From assembly GCF_030143245.1 (NCBI RefSeq), contig NZ_JARJNS010000002.1, positions 62,001-126,000 on the forward strand: a stretch of DNA of 64,000 nucleotides. Direction: 5' to 3'. The translations under genes and the position numbers were made by a program. Position 1 is the stretch's first letter. Every line of letters starts with the position of its first letter. This document shows positions 57,227 to 64,000 of the stretch, one piece after another. The stretch is from Rhabdaerophilum sp. SD176. Its GTDB lineage: Bacteria > Pseudomonadota > Alphaproteobacteria > Rhizobiales > Beijerinckiaceae. The notes under the pieces are model-generated. The model made no database searches. It was not told the origin of the DNA and saw nothing but the letters and a program-made list of their open reading frames with translations.

Positions 57227-58000
57227 ATGACCAGCGCGCTCTCCCTTTTCACCCTTTCCGGGCGGCGCGCCCTCGTCACCGGGTCGAGCCGGGGGATCGG
57301 GCTGGCGCTGGCCGAGGGGCTGGCCGAGGCCGGGGCGGCGATTCTGCTCAATGCCCGCGCGGCCGAATCGCTTGAAGCCCCGCTGGCGGCGTTGCGGGCC
57401 CGCGGCTTCACTGCCGATGGCGTGGCCTTCGATGTCACCGATGCGGCGTCCAGCCGGGCCGCTATCGACCGCGTGGAAGCGGAAATCGGGGCAATCGACA
57501 TCCTGATCAACAATGCCGGGATCCAGATCCGCGGCCCCGCGGTCGATTATGATCCGGCTGACTGGCGCCGGCTGCAGGCGACCAATCTCGACAGTGTTTT
57601 CTTTGTCAGCCAAGCGGTGGGGCGGCATATGCTGGCGCGCAAGCGCGGCAAGATCATCAATATCGGCTCGGTGCAAAGCGAACTCGGCCGGGCTTCGATC
57701 GTGCCCTACAATGCCAGCAAGGGCGGTGTGAAAATGATGACGCGCGGCCTCGCCGCCGAATGGGGACCGCACAACATCCAGGTCAATGCGATCGGGCCGG
57801 GCTATTTCAAGACCGAACTCAATGATGCGCTGGTGAAGAATGCCGAATTCTCGGCCTGGGTCGAGAAGCGGACGCCGGCCGGCCGATGGGGCGATGTGCG
57901 CGAGCTTGTCGGTGCGGCGGTGTTCCTGGCCTCGGATGCGTCGAGCTATGTCAATGGCCATCTTCTCATGGTCGATGGCGGCATGACGAGCGTGGTCTAG
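57227..58000 (+). CDS. idnO: SDR oxidoreductase, gluconate 5-dehydrogenase-like
   Basis: This 257-residue SDR has TGSSRGIGLALAEGL, NNAGIQ and the catalytic YNASK near residue 163. It most resembles gluconate 5-dehydrogenase, which reduces 5-keto-D-gluconate to gluconate. With the divergent idonate dehydrogenase-like gene, this gives the two steps from L-idonate to gluconate. Gene name is by family and context; kinase, transporter or regulator of the pathway is not in this window. The 134-base gap after it has no gene. Confidence 0.85.
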   Translation: MTSALSLFTLSGRRALVTGSSRGIGLALAEGLAEAGAAILLNARAAESLEAPLAALRARGFTADGVAFDVTDAASSRAAIDRVEAEIGAIDILINNAGIQIRGPAVDYDPADWRRLQATNLDSVFFVSQAVGRHMLARKRGKIINIGSVQSELGRASIVPYNASKGGVKMMTRGLAAEWGPHNIQVNAIGPGYFKTELNDALVKNAEFSAWVEKRTPAGRWGDVRELVGAAVFLASDASSYVNGHLLMVDGGMTSVV

Positions 58001-58134
58001 GGGCTGGTTCCGGCCCTGAAATTCCGTACTCATCCTTTTCGGCACAAATGACGCTGCCGTGCTTTCGGGCTAGATAGACCGGTATTCGCCGCGCTGCCCG
58101 ATTCGACCGACCGGGCGCGTCCCGATGAATTCAG

Positions 58135-60588
58135 ATGGGTTCCTGCTGCATGTTTGGCCGCTTTCTGTTGCGCTCCGGCATCCTTTTTCTGCTTGCTCTG
58201 ATGCTGGCGAGCGGGGCAAACGCGCAGGCGCCGCCGGCCCGTGATGCCCGTGCCTTGCTGGAAACCGGACGCCTGGAACTGACCCAGGTTGAGGCGGCGT
58301 TGCAGAGGGAAACGCTGGACGACAAGCGCCTGTCCGAACTCCGCACCCGTCTTGATCCGATTGCACTGGCGATCGAACAATTGATCCAGCGCGAACAGCC
58401 ACGCGCCGATGAGGTCAAGGCCCGCCTCGACCGGCTCGGTCCGGCCCCGGAGCCCGGCAAGGGCATCACCGAAAGTGCCGATGTCGTCAAGGATAGAGCC
58501 GAGCAACAGAAAGCCTGGCAGGAAATCGAAGAACCCCTGCGGCTGGCACGGGCCCTCGCGCTCCGTGTCCAGCAATTGCAGGATGCCATCTCGGAGCGCC
58601 GGCGTGAGAATTTTGCCCGTGCCATCCTCAAGCAGGGGCCCTCGCTTCTCGCACCGAGCCTCTGGCTGGATGTCAGCCGGGCGCTCCCTCAGGACGCGGC
58701 TGCCTTCAGGTTCCTGATGCGGCAATGGGTGGAAGCGATCGTTGGTCATTTCGACTGGTACGAGATGGTGTTGATTGCCGTCTTCTTCGCGGTGGCTTTT
58801 GCCGGATTGCCAAAGGCGCGCAACTGGATCCGCTCTGGCTCGTTTGCCGGGCGCATCGACCTCGAAAGCGAGGTTGAACCCAAGCGAATAGACCGGGTCC
58901 TGGTCGGATTGCGGAGAGTGCTCCTCACCGCCGTGGCACCGGCCATCCTTCTCTATCTGTTGCTCCAGATGTTCCGAAACTTTGGTCTCCTGCCGGGCCG
59001 CACCGATTCGGTCATGGTGTCCATCACCAACGGGATCGCCTTTGTCTTCGGCATGAGCGGTCTTGCCGCTGGAGTCCTTTCGCCGTTCCGGAGTCAATGG
59101 CGCTTGTTCATGCTGCCGGACCGGGTGGCGATCGAACTCTGGCGCACCATCGGCGCCATCGCCACGATCCTGGCCGTTGCGAAAGTCTTCGAGGCGGTGC
59201 AATCGGCGAACGTGGCCAGCTTGCCGCTGACGGTTGTCACCAAGGGCCTGTTTGCGGTCCTTCTGGCTGCCCGCCTGATGCACGGTCTTCGAAGGGCATT
59301 CCGAACCAAGATCGATGAAAAAACCGGCGAGATCGAGGATCGCGTCGGCTCCCACCTGATCTTGCCCCGTCTGATCGGCTGGATCGTCTGCATCGTCGTA
59401 ATCCTGGCCGCCTTGTTCGGATATGTCGCTCTGGCCGCGTTCCTTGTTCAACAGATCGCCTGGCTGTTGATCCTGACCCTGGTCTCGACGCTGATCCTTG
59501 TTCTGATCGAAGAAATGATCGGTTCCGGCCTCTCGTCACGCGGGGCTCTGGGCCGCCGCTTGCGGGAGGCGACCGGTCTTGCCGCGGGCTCGCTGGATCA
59601 GGCGAGCGTCCTGGTTTCCGGATTGGCCAGTCTGATCGTCTATGTGTCCGTGGTCATGCTCGCGCTCGCGCCATGGGGTGTCGATTCCTCCAACCTTTTC
59701 GGTAATCTTCGCGCGGCATTTTTCGGTTTCGAGGTCGGCGGCGTGACGATCTCGCTCTCGACCATCGCGCTCGCGTTGGTGCTGTTCCTTGGCGGCATCC
59801 TTGTCACCAAGGCGATCCAGAACTGGCTGGACACCCATTACCTGCCGCATACCGGCCTTGATATCGGCCTCAGGAACTCGATCCGCACGATCTTCGGCTA
59901 TGTCGGCTTCATCATCGCCGCGTCGCTTGCGCTCGGGCAGGCAGGTTTCTCGCTCGACAAGATCGCCATCGTTGCCGGCGCACTTTCGGTGGGGATCGGT
60001 TTCGGCCTCCAGTCGATTGTCGGGAATTTTGTTTCCGGGCTCATCCTGCTCTGGGAGCGGCCGATCCGCGTTGGCGACTGGATTGTCGTCGGCGAGGAGC
60101 AGGGAACCGTGAAACGGATCAATGTCCGGGCCACGGAAATCCAGACCTTTGACCGGGCGAGCCTGATTATTCCCAATTCCGAGTTTATCGGCGGCCGGGT
60201 CAAGAACTGGATGCATTCGGATCGAACCGGCCGCATCATCATTCCGATCAATGTCGACTATGAGTCGGATCCGGATCAGGTGCAGCAATTGTTGCGCGAT
60301 GCCGCCCTTGCCCATCGCGAGGTGATGAGCGAGCCGGCGCCGATCGTGATTTTCAAGAATCTCGGCGAATCCGGGCTCGATTTCGAGCTGCGGTGCTTCT
60401 GCGATGTCGACGCGATGCTGGTGACAAGGAGCGAATTGCTTTTCGATATCTTCCGTCGCCTGCGCGCGGCGAAGATCGAAGTCCCCTATCCAACCCGCCG
60501 GCTCGAGATCACCAATATGCCGGGCACAGGGGCTGGTTCCTTTGTTGCCACGGAGCGGTCGCCGGAACCTCCGAAGAGCGCGACATGA
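58135..60588 (+). CDS. MscS-family mechanosensitive channel with N-terminal DUF3772 region
   Basis: This 817-residue protein has a signal peptide (residues 1-32, ending SGANAQA), a periplasmic helical region (to about residue 190, with coiled-coil-like stretches; DUF3772-type), about eleven membrane segments and the C-terminal MscS pore domain (IVAGALSVGIGFGLQSIVGNFVSGLILLWERP) followed by the beta and C-terminal vestibule domain. It should release solutes at hypo-osmotic shock. Two starts are possible (58135, 58150). Its TGA stop overlaps the ATG of the CAP lipoprotein gene, so the two are translationally coupled. Confidence 0.9.
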   Translation: MGSCCMFGRFLLRSGILFLLALMLASGANAQAPPARDARALLETGRLELTQVEAALQRETLDDKRLSELRTRLDPIALAIEQLIQREQPRADEVKARLDRLGPAPEPGKGITESADVVKDRAEQQKAWQEIEEPLRLARALALRVQQLQDAISERRRENFARAILKQGPSLLAPSLWLDVSRALPQDAAAFRFLMRQWVEAIVGHFDWYEMVLIAVFFAVAFAGLPKARNWIRSGSFAGRIDLESEVEPKRIDRVLVGLRRVLLTAVAPAILLYLLLQMFRNFGLLPGRTDSVMVSITNGIAFVFGMSGLAAGVLSPFRSQWRLFMLPDRVAIELWRTIGAIATILAVAKVFEAVQSANVASLPLTVVTKGLFAVLLAARLMHGLRRAFRTKIDEKTGEIEDRVGSHLILPRLIGWIVCIVVILAALFGYVALAAFLVQQIAWLLILTLVSTLILVLIEEMIGSGLSSRGALGRRLREATGLAAGSLDQASVLVSGLASLIVYVSVVMLALAPWGVDSSNLFGNLRAAFFGFEVGGVTISLSTIALALVLFLGGILVTKAIQNWLDTHYLPHTGLDIGLRNSIRTIFGYVGFIIAASLALGQAGFSLDKIAIVAGALSVGIGFGLQSIVGNFVSGLILLWERPIRVGDWIVVGEEQGTVKRINVRATEIQTFDRASLIIPNSEFIGGRVKNWMHSDRTGRIIIPINVDYESDPDQVQQLLRDAALAHREVMSEPAPIVIFKNLGESGLDFELRCFCDVDAMLVTRSELLFDIFRRLRAAKIEVPYPTRRLEITNMPGTGAGSFVATERSPEPPKSAT

Positions 60589-61076
60589 GGAACAGGGCCA
60601 TGTGCAATCCGGCCTTCCTGGCCTTGGCTTCCGCCCTCGGGCTTGCGGCCTGTTCCGATTCGGCGCCTTCGCGACCTCAGCCGGCCTTCTATGTCGATCT
60701 CGCCCGCTCGGGCACAGCGCTTGATCCGCAGACCAGCACGACAATCATCAATGGCTACCGCACCAATCTCGGGTTGCCGGCTCTGGAATGGGATCCGGCA
60801 CTCGCGGAGCAGGCCCGGGGCGAGGCGGCGCGGCTGGCGGCGCGGGGTGAGCTATCCACCGATGCCCTGCCGGGCAACCGGCCCGTCAAGGGGCTGAAAC
60901 GGAGCGTCTCGGGCGGCTATCACAGTTTCGCCGATGCTTTTTCCGGCTGGCGGGGCTCGCCGGCGCATGATGCGGTTTTGCGGGCGGGCAAGGGCCGGCG
61001 TTACGGCATCGGCGTTGTCGCCCGGCCGGAATCACGCCATCGGGTCTATTGGGTGGTGCTCGTCGCGGAACAGTGA
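60585..61076 (+). CDS. CAP-domain (SCP-like) lipoprotein
   Basis: This 163-residue protein has a lipobox LAAC with C23 and a CAP/SCP-like domain (IINGYRTNLGLPALEWDPALAEQA, GYHSFADAFSGW, VLRAGKGRRYGIGVVARP). The ATG at 60585 overlaps the upstream channel stop (ATGA). CAP proteins have no single activity; several bind lipids or cleave proteins. Here the coupling to an MscS-type channel suggests a linked envelope role, which is inference. It is convergent with the motB-type gene. Confidence 0.85.
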   Translation: MRNRAMCNPAFLALASALGLAACSDSAPSRPQPAFYVDLARSGTALDPQTSTTIINGYRTNLGLPALEWDPALAEQARGEAARLAARGELSTDALPGNRPVKGLKRSVSGGYHSFADAFSGWRGSPAHDAVLRAGKGRRYGIGVVARPESRHRVYWVVLVAEQ

Positions 61077-61083
61077 GCGCCGG

Positions 61084-61914
61084 TCATTTCTTGGGCGGAA
61101 GCGGCGGCGCCTCATGCACCAGCATGATCGAGATCCGGCGGTTCGGCGCGAGGCTCGGATCGTCCGGGAAGACGGGCTGGGTATCGCCCCGGCCCACCAC
61201 GGATTCGAACCGGTCATCCGGCACACCGTTATTGGCGAGGATGTCCCGCACGGAGATGGCCCGCTCGGCCGAGAGTTTCCAGCCGGCCCCGCGCTGCTTG
61301 CTGGCATTGCGGCCAGACGAGATATGGCCGGTCACCCGGATCCGGTTCGGCAGGCGCCGGAGTGTCGGCGCAACGGCGGCGATGATCTTCCGGGTCCGCT
61401 CATAGGGAAGCGCGGAGGCTTCCGGGAACATGGAGCGTCCATCCTGGTCGACGATCTGGATATCGAGGCCCTCGTCGGTTTCCTCGATCACCACATTGCG
61501 GGAAATCTCGGCGATTTCCGGCATTTCCTGCAGGGCCTGGCGAAGCGAGACGGCGGCGGTGGTGAAGCCGCGATCGGCGAGGAAGGTGCCGTTGGCGACC
61601 GTGTCGCGCTGGGAATTCGCGTAGGGCGAGGTCTGGTCGGCGGCGAAGTCGGTCGAGACCTTCCGGGTGTATTTGATCGTTGAGCGAACGGGCACGCCAT
61701 CCGTCTCGATGATGCCGGTGGTGCGGGTATGCTTCTGCATGCCGAAGGATTCGCGCATGGAGCCGGCGACGATCTGCTGCTTCTTCTGGTTGGGCGTCGA
61801 GAAGGCGACCAGCATGACGAAGAAGGCGACCAGCAGACCCATCAGGTCGGCGAAGGTCACAAACCAGCCGTGGCCACCCCCGCCGCCATGCGCCGCTCCC
61901 CGTTTGCGTGCCAT
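61084..61914 (-). CDS. motB: MotB-type flagellar motor/OmpA-domain protein
   Basis: This 276-residue protein has a single N-terminal membrane segment with the proton-carrying D23 in TFADLMGLLVAFFVMLV, a periplasmic linker with plug-like region and a C-terminal OmpA-like peptidoglycan-binding domain (LSAERAISVRDIL, NRRISIML). The usual GHTD motif is changed to GHIS, so the peptidoglycan-binding aspartate is missing. It follows the motA-type gene with a 28-base gap. No other flagellar genes are in this window, so it may be the flagellar stator or a stator-like pair with another role. Confidence 0.85.
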   Translation of the reverse strand: MARKRGAAHGGGGGHGWFVTFADLMGLLVAFFVMLVAFSTPNQKKQQIVAGSMRESFGMQKHTRTTGIIETDGVPVRSTIKYTRKVSTDFAADQTSPYANSQRDTVANGTFLADRGFTTAAVSLRQALQEMPEIAEISRNVVIEETDEGLDIQIVDQDGRSMFPEASALPYERTRKIIAAVAPTLRRLPNRIRVTGHISSGRNASKQRGAGWKLSAERAISVRDILANNGVPDDRFESVVGRGDTQPVFPDDPSLAPNRRISIMLVHEAPPLPPKK

Positions 61915-61942
61915 GCTCGAACTCCGTTACGCTGGTCCGCGA

Positions 61943-62719
61943 TCAGGCGGCGGCTTCCGCATCGACAAAATGCGCCTTGTGGTGATCCGGCAGATAGGAA
62001 AGCAGCATCTCGCGGATGATGCCCGGGCTCTTCGCCTGGCGGATCTGCATGACCCCGTCGATGATCAGCGAGCGCGAAATGTCTTCTTCCTCGAGCTTGA
62101 CATGCAGCTTGTCGGCGATCGGCAGGCAGAACAGGTTGGCGACAAGCGCCCCGTAAAGCGTTGCCAGCAGAGCCGTGGCCATGAACGGACCAAGCTTGGC
62201 CGGGTCTTCCATGTTGGCGAACATGCCGACCATCCCGAGCAGGGTGCCCACCATGCCCCAGGCCGGGGCGCAATCGCCGATGGCGCGGTAGATCTTCTGC
62301 CCCTCGTCGAGATGCGCGAGGAAGGTGTCCCGGTCCTTGTTCATCGTGTTCTGGATGAATTCGGCGTCATAGCCGTCCACCACATAACGGATGCCCTGGG
62401 CGAGGAAGGGGTCATCCACCTTCAGCGTTTCCAGTGCCATCGGACCGGACTTCCGCATCACCTCGGCGATCTTGGTGATCTCCTCGATCAGCGCCCGGGG
62501 ATCGAGGGCGCGCATCTGGAGGACGTAGCGCATGCCCATCGGCAGGCCGTGGATCATGGAGGAGAAGGGGAAGCGGATCATGGTGGAGGCGATAGCTCCG
62601 CCGAAGATGACGATCGCGGCATGCTCCGAAACGTAGATGCTCAGATGCCCGTCCATCAGCATCAGGACGACGACCACTGCGATGCCCAGCACGGTGCCAA
62701 CGATGGTAGAGATATCCAT
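61943..62719 (-). CDS. motA: MotA/PomA-type motor stator protein
   Basis: This 258-residue protein has four predicted membrane segments (IVGTVLGIAVVVVLMLM, HAAIVIFGGAIASTMI, PAWGMVGTLLGMVGMF, LATLYGALVANLF) and a cytoplasmic loop with charged residues (RYVVDGYDAEFIQ) as in PomA/MotP-like stators. With the following motB-type gene it forms the ion-conducting stator. The sequence resembles the short PomA/MotP branch rather than the longer E. coli MotA. The promoter should lie in the 167-base divergent gap to the exporter gene. Confidence 0.88.
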   Translation of the reverse strand: MDISTIVGTVLGIAVVVVLMLMDGHLSIYVSEHAAIVIFGGAIASTMIRFPFSSMIHGLPMGMRYVLQMRALDPRALIEEITKIAEVMRKSGPMALETLKVDDPFLAQGIRYVVDGYDAEFIQNTMNKDRDTFLAHLDEGQKIYRAIGDCAPAWGMVGTLLGMVGMFANMEDPAKLGPFMATALLATLYGALVANLFCLPIADKLHVKLEEEDISRSLIIDGVMQIRQAKSPGIIREMLLSYLPDHHKAHFVDAEAAA

Positions 62720-62886
62720 GTGATCCTGTCCCCGGTCGCACAGATTGTGCGCCGCATTCTGCGGTCCCTGAGCGCCACGTTAGGCCTTGCAGCTAAAGGA
62801 AGAGTTAAGCTTAAGAAGGCTGCCGCTCAGTTCCTGTTCATGTCACCGGCCGCATAAGCCCGGCCCAGTTTCGCCCCGAGGGTTTC

Positions 62887-64000
62887 ATGTCGCTGCTGCG
62901 CCTGTATTTCCGTGTTCTGATGCAACTCGGCCCGGAACTGCGGCTGGGGCTATGGCTCGTCATGGCGAATCTGGCGCTCGCGACCGCGATGTTCGCGGAG
63001 CCCTACCTGTTCGGGCAGATCATCAACCTGCTGACCGGTTCGCAGGCGCAGGGCAGCAAGCCGACGCTCGAATCGCTTCTGCCGCTGATCGGCCTGTGGC
63101 TCGCTTTCGGGCTGGTCTCGATTGTCGGCGGGGTCACCGTGGCCTTGCATGCCGACCGGATGTCGCACCGGCGCCGCCTCGGCGTGATGGCCACCTATTT
63201 CGAGCATGTGCTGACGCTGCCGCTCTCCTTCCATTCGGCCACGCATTCCGGCCGCACCCTGAAAGTGATGCTCAATGGCGCCGATGGCATGTTCTGGCTC
63301 TGGCTGGGCTTCATGCGCGACCATTGCGCCGCGCTTGTCTCGCTGCTTGTGCTGCTGCCACTGACCTTGCTCATCAACTGGCGCCTTGGCCTTCTGCTCG
63401 TTGCTCTGGTGGTGATCTTCGCCTTCCTGATGGGGCTGGTGATCAACCGCGCCGCCACGCTGCAGGAGAAGGTCGAGGGGTTCCATTCGGAATTGGCCGA
63501 GCATACGTCGGACGCGATCGGCAATATCCCGGTCATCCAGAGCTTCACACGGATCCAGGCCGAGCTGAACGCGCTGCGCTTCGTGATCGACCGGCTGCTT
63601 TCGGCCCAGATCCCCGTTCTCTCATGGTGGGCGCTCGCCTCCGTGGCGACGCGTGCCGCGTCCACCCTCACAGTGACGGCGATCTTCCTGCTGGGCACGT
63701 GGCTGCATATCCGCGATCTCGCGACGATCGGCGATATCGTGACTTTCATGGGCTATGCCACCCTGCTGATCGGCAAACTCGAGGCGGCCGTGGGCTTCGT
63801 GAACCAGCTCTTCATGCAGGCGCCGAAACTGCGCGACTTTTTTGAGGTGCTCGACACAACACCGCAGGTTCAGGACCGGCCCAATGCGGTCGAAGCCGGC
63901 ACGCTGAAGGGCGAGGTCGTGTTCGACCAGGTCTCCTTTTCCTATGACGGCAAGCGCCCGGCCATTGCCGACCTGTCCTTCACGGCGGCGCAGGGCAAGA
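62887..64000 (+). CDS. ndvA: Cyclic beta-1,2-glucan ABC exporter NdvA/ChvA-like, 3' partial
   Basis: The visible 371 residues comprise the transmembrane domain and the beginning of the ATPase domain; the gene runs off the window. The start MSLLRLYFRVLMQLGPELR, five to six membrane segments (about residues 20-290) and the ELAEHTSDAIGNIPVIQSFTR motif match NdvA/ChvA glucan exporters. The ATPase domain begins at VVFDQVSFSYDGKRP; Walker A would follow just outside. It is divergent from the motA-type gene. A TTAAGCTTAA palindrome (62805-62814) lies in the promoter region. Confidence 0.9.
   Translation, partial: MSLLRLYFRVLMQLGPELRLGLWLVMANLALATAMFAEPYLFGQIINLLTGSQAQGSKPTLESLLPLIGLWLAFGLVSIVGGVTVALHADRMSHRRRLGVMATYFEHVLTLPLSFHSATHSGRTLKVMLNGADGMFWLWLGFMRDHCAALVSLLVLLPLTLLINWRLGLLLVALVVIFAFLMGLVINRAATLQEKVEGFHSELAEHTSDAIGNIPVIQSFTRIQAELNALRFVIDRLLSAQIPVLSWWALASVATRAASTLTVTAIFLLGTWLHIRDLATIGDIVTFMGYATLLIGKLEAAVGFVNQLFMQAPKLRDFFEVLDTTPQVQDRPNAVEAGTLKGEVVFDQVSFSYDGKRPAIADLSFTAAQGK

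Noticed and set aside
62787-63845. 352-codon plus-strand frame over the exporter gene
   Set aside because: It is an out-of-frame shadow of the ndvA-like gene, whose true frame from 62887 stays open to the window end and encodes a clear ABC exporter.

Overview
The window looks like chromosomal DNA of an alphaproteobacterium of the order Hyphomicrobiales (Rhizobiales). Genes are densely packed and GC-rich, with strong G/C preference at third codon positions. Supporting markers are an F1 ATPase operon without F0 genes placed behind priA, aerobic-type cobaltochelatase genes cobS and cobT, a CarD regulator, an RpoH-type sigma factor, a 7Fe ferredoxin FdxA, Lrp-controlled putA and an NdvA-like glucan exporter. 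I cannot name the genus from the sequence alone. No insertion sequence, prophage, CRISPR array or rRNA is visible. One tRNA is present, tRNA-Arg with anticodon CCT.

Layout. 0-7.6 kb: the end of a TCA-cycle operon (sucD, a small cupin gene, sucA, sucB, a 79-residue unknown, an SDR, lpdA). 7.6-16.1 kb: xerC, priA and atpHAGDC, closed by a strong terminator. 16.1-21.8 kb: an outer-membrane barrel protein, proline catabolism (putA with a divergent Lrp-type regulator) and a TerC-type membrane protein. 21.9-31.4 kb: an acyl-CoA synthetase, a coupled D-Ala-D-Ala carboxypeptidase/EamA/COG0523 operon, a thiolase, an MFS transporter, a CNNM/CorC-type protein and bolA. 31.5-37.2 kb: a J-domain protein and the tightly overlapping cobS-GNAT-dehalogenase-cobT-phytase-like operon. 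37.2-45.9 kb: a gph-like phosphatase, rpmB, a DUF3108 protein, a 715-bp non-coding region rich in GANTC, a SUV3-like helicase, an S4 protein, fdxA, carD and rpoH. 45.9-51.3 kb: an M48 lipoprotein protease, a degenerate nuclease-like protein, the tRNA, an alpha/beta-hydrolase lipoprotein and an RhlE-type helicase. 51.3-58.0 kb: a block of small catabolic modules, each with its own regulator or divergent promoter (amidase + Bug-type binding protein + MarR; ACC deaminase + Lrp; L-idonate dehydrogenase + gluconate 5-dehydrogenase). 58.1-64.0 kb: a mechanosensitive channel, a CAP lipoprotein, an isolated motA/motB-type pair and the 5' part of an ndvA-like exporter gene.

The housekeeping parts give complete TCA (E1, E2, E3), ATP synthase F1 and proline-to-glutamate functions. 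The catabolic block suggests a soil, plant or freshwater lifestyle: ACC deaminase, proline, idonate/gluconate and amide or carboxylate use.

I found no single obviously new multi-gene system. The most unusual signals are regulatory: a perfect 15+15 bp palindrome that covers two divergent promoters at the MarR gene, a similar near-perfect palindrome between putA and its Lrp regulator, a 12-site GANTC cluster in the largest gene-free region together with a possible 35-codon gene, and structured leaders before the rhlE-type helicase, carD and atpH. Unknown or accessory genes embedded in the 2-oxoglutarate dehydrogenase and cobST operons also deserve a look.
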